Shown one piece after another: positions 1 to 10,710 of a DNA stretch of 64,000 bases; the stretch's first letter is position 1; the number at the start of each line of letters is the position of its first letter. The position numbers and the translations under genes were made by a program. The stretch spans positions 310,001 to 374,000 of the forward strand of contig VHIT02000012.1 of NCBI GenBank assembly GCA_009768925.2, in the 5' to 3' direction. Source of the DNA: Cryptosporidium bovis (Eukaryota > Apicomplexa > Conoidasida > Eucoccidiorida > Cryptosporidiidae). The notes under the pieces were generated by a model. That model was not told the origin of the DNA. It made no database searches and saw only the letters and a program-made list of their open reading frames with translations.

Positions 1-420
1 GGTACTTTGTGTGATTTGGGCGCCAACAACAATATTTCGGTACTAAGTAAACAAGTGTGAACAAGACGGAAAGGCTTGTTGCCATAAGAAAGTGATGGAA
101 GTACAAGAATAGAATAACTGTGAGCTGAAAAGTACAAAGATAACTAAAATTTGAATATTAAAAGCTATTTAATTAGGGTGTAAAGTCAGGGTGAGAAAAA
201 AAAGTTTCTGCTTCATTTAATTGTTTTTTTATATTATTTAAATCAAATGGCCTTTCACTCCCTTCGACATAAATAAATACAAGTAACCAATAAGTATCTA
301 TTTATTTAAATCACCTTCTTTTTGATTAATTAACTGATTCTAAATAGGTATTTGAGTTCATATAAATCTATAAAAATACAGATATATAGGTTCAGTATTT
401 TGGAATTTGAGAGCGACAAA
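1..420. promoter_or_regulatory. upstream region of CDC45
   Basis: No coding frame is recognised in this AT-rich stretch. A palindromic GGCGCC sits at 19-24 in the context TTGGGCGCCAAC. It resembles the E2F-like GGCGC/GGCGGG elements that recur upstream of several genes in this window. The longest open frame of the next gene reaches back to a TTG at 352, but the first ATG is at 421, so I treat 352-420 as leader. The promoter role is inferred. Confidence 0.4.
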
Positions 421-2769
421 ATGCCGGTTATACCTGCTGTTGACTTCGTTTCACAATATTACCTTCCATTAGTTGAGACAATTCAGATTGTGGGGGAAGA
501 TGCCTCCTCACAGATATATCCTAAAATTTGGGTGTTTTCTTCAAATGATGTGGATTCACTTTGCTCTACTAATATATTGGTAAACCAGATGTTTAAGCAC
601 GACAAAATTCCTTGTTTGTTGAATTGTGTGAGCCATTATAATGAGATTTTAGAAATTTTGCAAGAATACAAAGATTATAGGAAACAACGTGAACATGTTA
701 AAGCCTGTGTGTTAATTAATTTGGGAGCAGTAGTAAACATTTTTCATTCATTGAGACTTTGGTTTGGAGAAGACCTTGAATTATGGATCTTTGACTTTCA
801 CAGGCCTGCAATGGAAGAGCTAACTTCGTCAAAAATTGATAAATTTAGCAACAACGTATTAGTGATTTCACTTCAAGAATATAACTATATGATTAACAGC
901 AAACGAAAAAAGAGGAATAGAAACAAACTTGAAGAAACTTCTAGTCCTTCAGACACAAATGAAGAACACACTTCTATAAACAATAAAGATGTTGTAATAA
1001 CAAACCAAATAAGTAATATTCGAACTGAAGGATTAGAGGATTTTGGAGGGGCTCAGTCGTCCTCTTTCCATGGAGGTAGTAGCAGCAATCCTTTAGTTTC
1101 TCTTTCACAAACATTGGATGATATAGATATGTTTATGGGAACTTCAAATACACATGGAGAAGTAGGTGATATGAAAACTGAAAAAAATGATAATGGGAAT
1201 TATTTCAAAGATGGAAATAATAGAAATACAGATATTCTTTTTGGAGAATATTGTGGGGATCCAAGTAGTTTAGTCATTTTACAAACGTTAGATAATTCAC
1301 TAACATCGGATAGAATTGATGGTGAAGTACTTTGGAATGCGTCTATTGGTGTAAGCTGGTGTTATATCAATAGATATGTCGAGCTGTTAGAGTATGAACT
1401 TTATTTTGATCTGATGAATGGAATTCTCTCTAGATATACAAACAATATTGATATAAATGATTTATCTTCAGGCAGAGGGAATAGAAGCAGAAATAAAGAT
1501 AGGAGTAGTTGGCCAAAATATTTAAGAACTGATCTTTCCTTGCCATTATATAGACATTGGAATCTTTTGGAATCTATAAGCAATTGTGAATACCTTTTTG
1601 CATATATGGGTCTTTGGAGAGCAGAAAGTTCAAGAGATTCAATTATGAATGCAAGGGTTTCTGCAGGAATATCAATGGATGATTTTACTACTAAATTCTG
1701 TTTGTTTGGTAAGGAAAAAGCCAAAAAAATAGTTAAGCATTTCCCTCGCGGGTTTTCTGGATTTGGAAATGATTCAGGTGAAAGTGTTCTAACATTACAA
1801 CTCCCAACGTTTGTTAAAAGGCTTCCTTCTGTTGTTCTAGATTATGGTATTCATCCTCATCTATCGTCTTTAGACATGGCAATTATACTACATTCTCTTC
1901 TTACAAACGATAGTAGACCTCTTTTAACGGATGGGGAAGAAAGCCTCCTGGATTCTATTTCTTCCGGCATTTTGTGGAATAGTGATTTAAATGAAGAAAA
2001 CTTTGACTCATCTAATATAAAATCTAGGAGTAAAATTAACATTGGAAATAGAGAAAACTTTGAGGATAGAAACTTAAATCAAATATTAAACAAAGAACGA
2101 AAAATGGAATTAATGTTTCGTGATAGCTTTAGGGTTGGACTTCAACTATTGGATCTTTCCGGATCAGATTACAGAGCAGGAAGCGGGGTAGGTTTAGTAG
2201 GTTTTGGTTCAAGTTCTACAAATCTCTGTAATAATATGAACTTTTCACCATCTTACACATGGAGACACTTCAAACGTTATTTGGATGAAGCCAAATTTTT
2301 ACTCGCCCAACGTTTCAAGTATGTAAAGATGTTACTTACATCTGAAATTGGAGTTAAAAACCTTATTAAGCACAACTATTTCACATTAGCAGAGCTTAAT
2401 GACATTGAAATATCTCATCCATTTAATTTAAGATTGATAGGATATTCAGTAATAGATGTTATAAACAAGTCTCAAGATTTACAGGGCAAATTTGTTCTTA
2501 TAAATAAAAATAGCAACTCAAAGATTTCAACTATTATTGGGATAACTCCTGGGTATGATAATAACACTCCAAATGTATTTGGAGCTATATTTTCAAAGGT
2601 AATTGATATTCTCTTCGAAGAAAATCAAGGCTTTTCTGGAGAAGATCACTACTTCGTTCAAGATGATTTTGACTTTTCCGTTATTAGAATTCATAACAAT
2701 ATCCTCAGTAGGTTTACATCTAATTTATTTAAGTATATTGAAGGTAACAGAAATTTGCTTAATGTATAA
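421..2769 (+). CDS. CDC45: CDC45 replication initiation factor
   Basis: This 782-aa protein is the CDC45 subunit of the CMG (CDC45-MCM-GINS) replicative helicase, acting at origins and forks in the nucleus. The N-terminal DHH-like core is visible: SSNDVDSLCSTNIL near residue 40, then VLINLGAVVNI and WIFDFHRP, which parallel the ASDVDALCA, LINCGANVD and CDTHRP segments of animal CDC45. A low-complexity acidic/Ser-rich linker follows at about residues 175-280. A conserved C-terminal half includes SLPLYRHWNLLESI, a FLLAQRFKYVKMLL segment and a C-terminal FSVIRIHNNIL. I start at ATG 421 (MPVIPAVDF) because the longer frame begins with TTG. The length is somewhat above the usual 550-650 aa because of the linker. 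The family assignment is firm. Confidence 0.93.
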   Translation: MPVIPAVDFVSQYYLPLVETIQIVGEDASSQIYPKIWVFSSNDVDSLCSTNILVNQMFKHDKIPCLLNCVSHYNEILEILQEYKDYRKQREHVKACVLINLGAVVNIFHSLRLWFGEDLELWIFDFHRPAMEELTSSKIDKFSNNVLVISLQEYNYMINSKRKKRNRNKLEETSSPSDTNEEHTSINNKDVVITNQISNIRTEGLEDFGGAQSSSFHGGSSSNPLVSLSQTLDDIDMFMGTSNTHGEVGDMKTEKNDNGNYFKDGNNRNTDILFGEYCGDPSSLVILQTLDNSLTSDRIDGEVLWNASIGVSWCYINRYVELLEYELYFDLMNGILSRYTNNIDINDLSSGRGNRSRNKDRSSWPKYLRTDLSLPLYRHWNLLESISNCEYLFAYMGLWRAESSRDSIMNARVSAGISMDDFTTKFCLFGKEKAKKIVKHFPRGFSGFGNDSGESVLTLQLPTFVKRLPSVVLDYGIHPHLSSLDMAIILHSLLTNDSRPLLTDGEESLLDSISSGILWNSDLNEENFDSSNIKSRSKINIGNRENFEDRNLNQILNKERKMELMFRDSFRVGLQLLDLSGSDYRAGSGVGLVGFGSSSTNLCNNMNFSPSYTWRHFKRYLDEAKFLLAQRFKYVKMLLTSEIGVKNLIKHNYFTLAELNDIEISHPFNLRLIGYSVIDVINKSQDLQGKFVLINKNSNSKISTIIGITPGYDNNTPNVFGAIFSKVIDILFEENQGFSGEDHYFVQDDFDFSVIRIHNNILSRFTSNLFKYIEGNRNLLNV

Positions 2770-3329
2770 TAAATTTAAGAGTATTAAATATAGAATTATA
2801 CTTTAATTTCACGCTCTTCTTACTTGATTTTTACCGAAACATTATTCTTGGACAGCAAAAGCTAAAATATTCAAATGTATTCAAACTTATGACAATAGAA
2901 TGGTCATCCGCATCCTTTATTCTATATGAAATAATTACTGTTAATTTGATACGTTCCATGTTACATCCTTTGAATATAAAACCCGCCTAATATATGTTCA
3001 ATGTAATGTGATCTCAAATTAAAATTCAGATTGTTATAATTACGTGAATAGAAAGATTAAAATTATATCGAAAAAATAATCACATTTTTTTTGATATAAA
3101 TGTGTCTCTCGTTAAAGATTAAGTACAACAATATAATAAATATTATTACTCAATATTTAAGAATCGTTATGTTTATATATTTACACCTTTGTGTGGTGAG
3201 AAAATAGTTAATTTTAAAGAAAAACTGTTGCCTATATAATAGATAATTGAACAAAAATATTATAATTTAGAGTGTTCTCTACTTTTAATTTGACTCAACT
3301 AATTGTATATTATAATAATTAGCAAGGTG
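2770..3329. promoter_or_regulatory. CDC45-DGK intergenic region
   Basis: This AT-rich spacer between two + strand genes shows no convincing exon or structured RNA. CCCGCC (reverse of GGCGGG) lies at 2982-2987, about 340 bases upstream of the next ATG, and may be an E2F-like element. The rest is A/T-run sequence typical of untranslated regions here. Confidence 0.35.
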
Positions 3330-5123
3330 ATGTCTCAAAAGGGAGATTCAAGGGAGAACTTTTTTGAGGCTGAAACTCTAGATTATTCAACAACCTCAGA
3401 TAATGTAAAGAAAAATGAAAGAGAGATTTGTAATAATTGCAAACTTCATGAACTCCAACTTTCAGTATTCCGTGAATATATTGGGGATCCACTAGCATTT
3501 ATATTTCTCTTTTACAACAAATTGAGTGGAGGTAATATAGAAAGTTATTTTTCAAATAAATTAAAGGAAATAGTTCTGGATGTTGACGGAATAATGACTC
3601 ATATTAGTTTTGTAGATATGATCTCGGAAATGGATATTGGGGTGAAATATGTGAAAAATTCTTTAAAACTAACGAGCAAGGATGTTTGTATCATTGGGAT
3701 AGGTGGAGATGGGAGTTTAAGTACTCTAGTTAATCTGTTTTTAGAGGAGATTCCTGAAAGCGAAGAAAGACTTGTATTTGCTGTTCTTCCATTTGGCACA
3801 GGAAATGATTGGGCTAGAAACTTTGGATGGAGTAGCTATGGTAACATTAAGTTTATGAAGGATGACTTTGTTCCACTAGTTGATTTGGCCAGAGGAATTT
3901 TTACTTCAAAGGTTATTAATTTTGACGTGTGGATGATAGAGGTTGAGCTCATAAATAAAGAAGATTCTTGTTTTCTTCGAGTAAATCCATTTACTCAGGA
4001 ACTCCAAATAATGGAGACATGCAGAGATGATAATGAAATGGAAGAATTAAAGTCGAGTATAATCAATAAAAACAACGCTGGAGTGAATAATAAGTTACTT
4101 AAACTAAAAAAGAGATGTTTAAATTATTTTAGTTTTGGTGAAGAGTCTCGTGTCGGGATAACTTTTGATACATATAGAAAAAAAAACGTTCTTATTAATA
4201 GAGCCTTGTATGGTCTTGCCGGCTCTGTTTTTTCAGTCAATCTTAAAAATAAACAACAGAATATTCCACTTTCTCACAGTACACAAGGAGTATATCTAAT
4301 TGATAAAAATCAGAATATTTTTCAACATGATAATTTTTCTTGTGCACTGTGTCCAAATGGAATAAAACACACAATGAGTAGTTTAAACATAAAAGAAAAT
4401 ACAGATGAAGAAGATATAAATATCTGCCCAACCCTCTCAAATAGCGTGTCACTTGTGTTTTTAAATATAGAAACTTTTGGAGGTGGTATTCATTTGTGGA
4501 AGAATTCAAAAAATCTAGGTCATTCTATTTCTTCAGATAATTCAAAAACAAACATTAATTTAGGAGAAATGGTTGGAACTATCAGTTCTTTGTTAACAAG
4601 TCCAATAACACTCCAAGTAGAACAAAACAGGACCAATATCACAAATTTAGGCGTAAATTCTACTAATGGTACACTTACTGAGGGTGAGAAGGGAATAGAA
4701 GAACAGTTCAGAGTTTTGTCCTCTCAAAAAACTGATAAAAAAGAATACTCCTCAGAAAGGGAAGTAATTAGGGAGAAAATAATGAACATAATTCCAAGTT
4801 CCAGTGATAAAAAGATGGAAATCATGAGTTTTTCCGGGTTAATTGACATTAGTTCAATTTTTCTTCCATATATGAGCACAGCAAGGAGGGTGGGACAATT
4901 TTCTCCCTTAGAGACTGGAAACAAGGAAGAACAAAATTTGGTAATAGTCTTCAATGAGACTCAAGTAAATAACTCTGAAAGTAGTAATTTAATTGAGATG
5001 TACTTTCAAATTGACGGCGAGTACTATTTGGCAAAGGAACCAAAACAGTGCACTCTCAGGTACGATAGAACTATTCGTATTCTCAATTGTATTTTACCTT
5101 ATAGTCCATTCGTCCTCAAGTGA
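3330..5123 (+). CDS. diacylglycerol kinase-like protein
   Basis: This 597-aa protein is predicted to phosphorylate diacylglycerol to phosphatidic acid. The catalytic DAGKc domain shows FLFYNKLSGG (residues about 50-60, equivalent to NPKSGG), the nucleotide loop GIGGDGSLSTLVN (about 125-137) and LPFGTGNDWARNFGW (about 155-170). The accessory domain is recognisable from LNYFSFGEESRVGITFD and NRALYGLAGS. It is interrupted by a low-complexity Asn/Ser-rich insertion (about 290-480), after which the fold resumes with MYFQIDGEYY near the C-terminus. No C1, EF-hand or PH domain is visible, so this is a minimal catalytic form. The longest frame starts at TTG 3303; ATG 3330 is used. Family known; exact lipid specificity is inferred. 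Confidence 0.85.
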   Translation: MSQKGDSRENFFEAETLDYSTTSDNVKKNEREICNNCKLHELQLSVFREYIGDPLAFIFLFYNKLSGGNIESYFSNKLKEIVLDVDGIMTHISFVDMISEMDIGVKYVKNSLKLTSKDVCIIGIGGDGSLSTLVNLFLEEIPESEERLVFAVLPFGTGNDWARNFGWSSYGNIKFMKDDFVPLVDLARGIFTSKVINFDVWMIEVELINKEDSCFLRVNPFTQELQIMETCRDDNEMEELKSSIINKNNAGVNNKLLKLKKRCLNYFSFGEESRVGITFDTYRKKNVLINRALYGLAGSVFSVNLKNKQQNIPLSHSTQGVYLIDKNQNIFQHDNFSCALCPNGIKHTMSSLNIKENTDEEDINICPTLSNSVSLVFLNIETFGGGIHLWKNSKNLGHSISSDNSKTNINLGEMVGTISSLLTSPITLQVEQNRTNITNLGVNSTNGTLTEGEKGIEEQFRVLSSQKTDKKEYSSEREVIREKIMNIIPSSSDKKMEIMSFSGLIDISSIFLPYMSTARRVGQFSPLETGNKEEQNLVIVFNETQVNNSESSNLIEMYFQIDGEYYLAKEPKQCTLRYDRTIRILNCILPYSPFVLK

Positions 5124-5752
5124 TGTTGAAACAGATTTATATTAGAAAAAAAAGGTTAGACTATGTTAGTATTACCTCGCTTTTTTATAATTTATATTTC
5201 AAAAAAAAATCTTTTACATCAAGCTTTTTCTAAACTTCAAAGACTGAACATTAACAACTCTACGTTTTTAGTGAAAAAAAGAAGTCAAACATGGTTCTAA
5301 ACTTTTATTTCCTGCCGTAAGTAGTGATCAATCTGTTTATTACCCTTACAAAGTCGATACTTACGAAAATTAAACATGGAGCGACCAGATGTGTTACTTC
5401 CCCACACAGCGCCGGCTGTGTTGTTTATATATACAAATTTGCACTAGTTTTCTACATAATGGTAAACTAGGACACAAAAAACAATTAATGTTAAATAAAA
5501 TTAAAATATTTATAAAAGGTGAGTCTAAATATATATAAAAACACGTAAATATTAACTAAGTGAATGATTTAGTCAATAAATAGATGCGTGAAAAAAGTAA
5601 AAGGTCGTGTGCGTGTGTTGCAAAGAATCAGCAGTTAGTAAATTATGGTGTTATGGAGTCAATCTATAAAATACTCCTTTAGAGCAAAGAGCTTAATATG
5701 GAAATAATTTGATGGTTTTATTTAATTTAAATGTTAAGATAGGGAAAGAGAA
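5124..5752. promoter_or_regulatory. intergenic region with GC-rich hairpin
   Basis: No exon is recognised on either strand. The notable item is a perfect inverted repeat ACACAGC-gccg-GCTGTGT at 5404-5421 in otherwise AT-rich DNA. It could be a DNA element or a small RNA hairpin upstream of the next + strand gene. Its role is unknown. Confidence 0.35.
5404..5421. repeat. 7-bp inverted repeat, 4-nt loop
   Basis: ACACAGC at 5404-5410 pairs perfectly with GCTGTGT at 5415-5421 across the loop GCCG. It is conspicuously GC-rich for this intergenic region. I see no adjoining T-run or family signature that would identify it as a known RNA gene. Confidence 0.6.
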
Positions 5753-6529
5753 ATGTTCGGAATTATCTTTTGTTGCAACCAGAAAATGAAAACATCAGAT
5801 ACACAAAATGATGATTATTCTGATATAGAAATTGACAAGGATATTATTTATGATAGATATGCATTAGAAGAAAAAGGATGTGGCGAATATGAAAACAAGA
5901 GAAATGAGACTTTAAGGCTTTGCATCGAGGATCTCAGAGAAGCAGAAAAGGAAGCAAATAGAATAGTAATTAGAGCGAAAAAAAACAGAGCTGAATTTTT
6001 GAATACAGCAGATGATGCTGCAAAAGAAATAGTAAAGCCTTATTATAATATGGCTCATGATGAATTAAAAGAAATGGAAATATCCTTGAATAAAGAACTG
6101 CATATAAAAACATTAGAGGCTTTACTCTCAAATGATGAACTAAAAGATGAAGAATCGGAAATAAGTGAAAAAGTAAATGAAGTTGTCTCAACCGTACTTA
6201 AGAATGTTTGTGAGGTTAAATTGGGGCTACAAAACCCAGAGTACATATCCAGGCAATTGAATAAACATAGAATTAAGAGCAAAACCAGAAGTTCAAGTTA
6301 TAACATTAAAGAAAAACTCAAATTATTGAGTGAAAAAATGTCCAACATCAAGAAAGAAGAAAAAGGAACTCATAAAAATAAAGTTGGAAAAAAAACAAAA
6401 TTCAAAAATAAAGACGATAAACAAACATCCATCTCTACTATTGAATTAGACGAGGACTATTCGAAAATAGATAACATGTATGGCGGATCTAAAATTGTTA
6501 ACTCCTTTAATACAATACACATTAACTAG
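5753..6529 (+). CDS. V-ATPase subunit G-like protein
   Basis: This 258-aa, highly charged, mostly helical protein has a central segment (about residues 60-110: EDLREAEKEANRIVIRAKK, then FLNTADDAAKEI and MAHDELKE). It matches the helical pattern of V-ATPase subunit G (AEKxAxxIVxxARKxR, then KxAxxEAxxEI). Subunit G forms the peripheral stalk of the proton pump with subunit E. Two things are odd. The N-terminus MFGIIFCC carries adjacent cysteines suited to acylation. The protein is about twice the usual 110-130 aa, with a Lys-rich tail (about 165-230). A membrane-tethered coiled-coil protein of other function remains possible. The start is ATG 5753. Confidence 0.5.
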   Translation: MFGIIFCCNQKMKTSDTQNDDYSDIEIDKDIIYDRYALEEKGCGEYENKRNETLRLCIEDLREAEKEANRIVIRAKKNRAEFLNTADDAAKEIVKPYYNMAHDELKEMEISLNKELHIKTLEALLSNDELKDEESEISEKVNEVVSTVLKNVCEVKLGLQNPEYISRQLNKHRIKSKTRSSSYNIKEKLKLLSEKMSNIKKEEKGTHKNKVGKKTKFKNKDDKQTSISTIELDEDYSKIDNMYGGSKIVNSFNTIHIN

Positions 6530-6697
6530 GTTTTAGTAAATATATTCGATTTGTTACTATTCACGAATTATAAGAGTAAAACCCCGGAAAAGTAAAATAC
6601 AAGATAATGAATAAGAAACTATAATAATTGGAGTACTTAATAGAAGTAAATTAGTGGAAAAATAAAATTTATAATAAAAAGAAATAAATCACATGCT

Positions 6698-9247
6698 TTA
6701 TAATTTATTGTTTTGTTTATAATTGAATTTGTTGTTCCTTGATTCAAGTGAATTATGCAGAATCCCAGTGAGAAAGTGAATAAATTTACTTGAAATTATT
6801 ACAATTTTATGAGAGCAATTATAAAAAAGTGGTAAATTTCCAGTTAAATATGAGTATACAAAGGCACCTATCACAAGTAATAGTGTAAGAATAAATGGAG
6901 AAGTTAAGATATACATTAATTCATCAAAACCAAAAAAGAGCAAGAGAAGATACATCCACCAAGGAATGTTTTGAGGTTGCTTACCAGTTGACTGCAGAAG
7001 TTGAGCCTTTGAATAAATACCAGTAATTTCTTGAATAGATTTTGTCTCAATTTCATGAATAGTGCTTTCTGGAAGAATATATATATAGCTACTCTCATCC
7101 AAGGGACAATTGATTACTGATAACTCAATATTAGTACTTTGATTTTTTAAAAGAGAAATGCATTCAATTTCGGGATGTTCCACTATCTTTGAATAAAAAC
7201 CACTAAATCTTGGTTCAAATATTTCAAAGATACATTTACCTAATTTGAACACCCCTATTATTGATAAAGCATTATTTTTTGAGTTAATAAATAACTCTTT
7301 TAATATATTCGAGTCCTCACCAATCCATTGCCTTGGTACACCATCCTCGTCAATCTCGAATTCCTTTTTAAATCTTTCAATAATTTGTATATGGAAGTAT
7401 TTTGATTGTTGTTGTATAAACAATATTAATCTAACAATAAGTTGTATAGCAATCTCTTCTCCTAAATTATCAGTACATGTATACTCATCCAGGACATAAC
7501 TACCTTTAAGTAAATTTGACCACTTAGTCTCATATTTAGAGAATAAAGAATTGTGAATTTTAAGAATTGATTCACCGGCTTTCATCCAAAAATCGTTAAT
7601 GGTTGATTTGGGATTTGTAAAACCAAATTCATTAAATATTTTAGTTATTTCCCCGATAATATCCTTTATCAAGGACTCAAAAAATTCCTGCATTAGTTTT
7701 TCCTGGATTTTCCTTGATTGAATTTCCAATGTTTCACTAAATAACTTTCTTTGATCATTAGTATTATAATTTACGAAAATCTCACTATATTCGGTCGACT
7801 TATAATTACTATTAGACTTCTCTATTTGGCTAAGTATCTCTGGAATACACTGAGACCTAATTTGTTCAACGAGGCCATACTTGGATATTTGACTTGGGCA
7901 TTCAGTTACCCACTTTAGGGATAAGTGGTCAAACTTTTTCAGTTCCTTCTCAAACCAAATATTTGAATCAAAAATAATATCTTCTATATTATTTGAATAT
8001 AATCTAACATCATTTTCATCAATAATGTCTTGATTATCTTTACAATAATACTCTAAAATATTCTTACATTCCCTTAAGATCTGCCTCTCAGCAGACATTC
8101 TTGTGTTTACGGCATCTTTAAACTCAATAAAGAAGAGGACAAGCATAGAAACTGACGTTTTTAACGTCATATCACTATCATATCTCCCTGTTATTTCAAA
8201 ATAATCATGCATGCTCTCATTAAGAATATCGTAGGTGATATTTTGGAAATCATAATATTCGAGTTCTTTCTTTTCCATACTTCTCTTCAAATTCCTTATT
8301 TTTAATTTCATTTTTCCTAGAATATCATCTTTCGTCTTTTCACATCTAAATTTAGAAATCATCTTTACTTGAGATGGTATGTTCAACTCTTCACAGTTAA
8401 CAATGCAATTCCAAATGGTTTTACAATACATCTCATAACCTTCAATAGGAATACTTCGACTATAATTTTTTGGTAATATTGAATGAACAATTTCACTCTT
8501 AATTTTTCCTATGACATCAAAAAAGCCTTCCCTTTCATTCGGAAATGATGGTACTCCATAAACTTTAACCTCAAAAACGTCATGTAACGACCTCACGTTC
8601 GTGATAAAGCTATTATTTGTTCCACCAGAGTTATTTAACTGAGATTTATTTACCTCCATTACCTGACTCCAAAGCAAATCAAGTATTTGGTTTATCTTTT
8701 TCGACAACATTTCGTCATTATCATTAATTGTTATATCTCGAATTGCAAAAATTAGTGTTGTCTTAAATTCACCTTGTTCATTCTCACCCAACTTCAAACT
8801 AAACCATGAGTTTAATATCGTTTTTAAAAGACCAAAATTAGAAGAGCTATATGTTGTGAGATTCAGAAGAGGTATATTGATAATCATGCAGTCAGAAATT
8901 GCCAGGGAAAAAAGAGCTGCTCTATTTTCAAAGGTAATCCTGTCTTCACCTCTCTCCAAACTATCTGTTCCCTCAACATCCCAAACCAACAAAGGGGATC
9001 TAAGATCATTGTCTCTGACACCTAGCCATAATCCTTTTGTTGTTTGGCAATATCCTACTGACATCTTATCCATCACCTTAAAATTTGTTCCAAAGAGCGA
9101 ATTTAACAAAGTACTTTTTCCTGTGCTTTGAGAACCCAAAATGCTAATTACATTGTAGTTAAGGGCGTTTTTCCCACAGTCCATATACTCTAAAATCTCA
9201 CCTACCTTCTCTTTGAAGTTAAATTCATAATCTATTATCTGCTTCAT
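6698..9247 (-). CDS. SEY1: Sey1/RHD3 (atlastin-type) ER fusion GTPase
   Basis: This 849-aa dynamin-superfamily GTPase mediates homotypic fusion of ER tubules. The GTPase domain is at the N-terminus: P-loop GSQSTGKSTLLNSLFGTNF (about residues 36-54), switch I region QTTKGLWLG, and DVEGTDSLERGED as the G3 element. The candidate G4 element is FAIRDIT. A long helical middle domain follows. Near residues 755-805 are two closely spaced hydrophobic segments (WWMYLLLLFFGF and PFILTLLLVIGAFVYSYL) forming the ER hairpin, then a short cytosolic tail. The longest frame begins at TTG 9256; the first ATG is at 9247. Length and order match the Sey1/RHD3 family. Confidence 0.93.
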   Translation of the reverse strand: MKQIIDYEFNFKEKVGEILEYMDCGKNALNYNVISILGSQSTGKSTLLNSLFGTNFKVMDKMSVGYCQTTKGLWLGVRDNDLRSPLLVWDVEGTDSLERGEDRITFENRAALFSLAISDCMIINIPLLNLTTYSSSNFGLLKTILNSWFSLKLGENEQGEFKTTLIFAIRDITINDNDEMLSKKINQILDLLWSQVMEVNKSQLNNSGGTNNSFITNVRSLHDVFEVKVYGVPSFPNEREGFFDVIGKIKSEIVHSILPKNYSRSIPIEGYEMYCKTIWNCIVNCEELNIPSQVKMISKFRCEKTKDDILGKMKLKIRNLKRSMEKKELEYYDFQNITYDILNESMHDYFEITGRYDSDMTLKTSVSMLVLFFIEFKDAVNTRMSAERQILRECKNILEYYCKDNQDIIDENDVRLYSNNIEDIIFDSNIWFEKELKKFDHLSLKWVTECPSQISKYGLVEQIRSQCIPEILSQIEKSNSNYKSTEYSEIFVNYNTNDQRKLFSETLEIQSRKIQEKLMQEFFESLIKDIIGEITKIFNEFGFTNPKSTINDFWMKAGESILKIHNSLFSKYETKWSNLLKGSYVLDEYTCTDNLGEEIAIQLIVRLILFIQQQSKYFHIQIIERFKKEFEIDEDGVPRQWIGEDSNILKELFINSKNNALSIIGVFKLGKCIFEIFEPRFSGFYSKIVEHPEIECISLLKNQSTNIELSVINCPLDESSYIYILPESTIHEIETKSIQEITGIYSKAQLLQSTGKQPQNIPWWMYLLLLFFGFDELMYILTSPFILTLLLVIGAFVYSYLTGNLPLFYNCSHKIVIISSKFIHFLTGILHNSLESRNNKFNYKQNNKL

Positions 9248-10710
9248 TATTATCAATTGTTATCCTCTCAAACTAAAATTGTCACTTTTCGAGAAGTAGT
9301 CACAAGAAGGAACAAAAAATCACCTTCCAATAAATTGACAGTACTTACACAACTTTTATTAGAAAGTGTTTGTTGAATAATGTTCAAATCTAATTGTTCT
9401 ATGGAACAAACAAGTGTTAAGGTATTTCGTTTATTTCAATTATTATTGGCGCTTTCCTTTGGATTATCTACTATTTTCAAAACAATATAGCAATAATTTA
9501 TTGAAAGTATTACCATGGGTCAGTATTGGAGAACATTGAGTTATCAAGTTTAATTTAGTTATTTGTCAATTTCAAAAAGCCTTCTTCATAAAATTGTTAG
9601 ATATTTATTTAGAACTTTAAAAATTGTGTGTGTATTAGTTACAGAAAGCCAGGATATTTAAATTGCGTAATAGAGATAAATAAATGTGTCAATAAACACC
9701 AAATATTTTATTTGAAATGTGAACAACCATAAATGTTTTATTTTTATATCTTTATTTATACTGACACTACACACTTTATAAATCTATTGTTTTATAATCC
9801 TATTATGATAATATTTACAAAAATTATTATTATTTTTTCAGAATTAAACAACTGACAAACTTGCCATATTTTTTAATCCCACCATTTACTCTGGATTTTA
9901 CCAAATATTCATTTGGTATATTGTATAAGATTAGTAAACAAATACATTATTTTCATTTATAAATTGCTTTATTTTTTATCTAAATTATCATCGAAAATTG
10001 TACGATATGTTGGAATATAATTGCAAATATCATTGATAAAACTAAATTTAGAGATTGTGTAGCAGAACAATGTTGATATGTTAAGTATAGCATTTGTATT
10101 AATTACTAAATACTCCTGATTTACTCAGATAGTATCTTCAAATCTATATTTTATAATTTTAGTTTATTCGTAAACAGTGAAATATTATATCTAACAATTA
10201 AATGCTCACAAAAAAACAACTGAAGCTATAGATATAATGGCTATATTCGTCATTAATAAGGATTTGTTTTTAATTGTTACCCTTATCAGATGAAATGTTG
10301 GTATTTAAATGACAAAAAAAACAGATATAAACACAAAATAAATCGATATTAACACCAGGGAGTAACATATACTGATGATCAAATTATACATTAATGTAAT
10401 ATAAAATAATCAGCTCATAAAACACGCAAGTTTTAGTGTAAATGTAATTTACATTAAATTTCACATTGAACTTGGCGGGTAATGCAATAACCTATAAAGA
10501 TCATTAAGTGAAATAAGAAAACGAAACAAAGTAAAAAGGCGAAAGAAGAGGAAATTCTGTCATTTTTTGTACTTAAATATATAACATATAAATAGTACTA
10601 TTCTATATATGATGAATTTATTGAATTATTAAGATATTAAAACCGTGATTATAACAATTAACTAACTAAAAATATTAACAAATATTTTATGGGGAATTAA
10701 ATAAGGAAAG
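9248..10710. other. 1.4 kb AT-rich gap between divergent genes
   Basis: This is the longest gene-poor stretch in the window. It lies between the Sey1 (-) and TFIIF-beta (+) starts. No tRNA boxes, snRNA signatures or long exons were recognised. It contains a GGCGGG element at 10474-10479 (context TTGGCGGGTAAT), about 235 bases upstream of the TFIIF-beta ATG. It also holds a 36-codon ORF at 9380-9490 with a hydrophobic segment. The remainder is A/T-rich with no structure I can support. Confidence 0.5.
9380..9490 (+). CDS. possible 36-aa hydrophobic micropeptide
   Basis: An ATG-initiated 36-codon frame ends at TAG 9490. The peptide has a short polar N-terminus followed by FRLFQLLLALSFGLSTIF, which would make one membrane helix or a signal peptide. 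No family is recognised, and chance ORFs of this size are common in AT-rich DNA. It could also be a stray signal exon, but no GT donor follows it. Evidence is weak. Confidence 0.15.
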   Translation: MFKSNCSMEQTSVKVFRLFQLLLALSFGLSTIFKTI

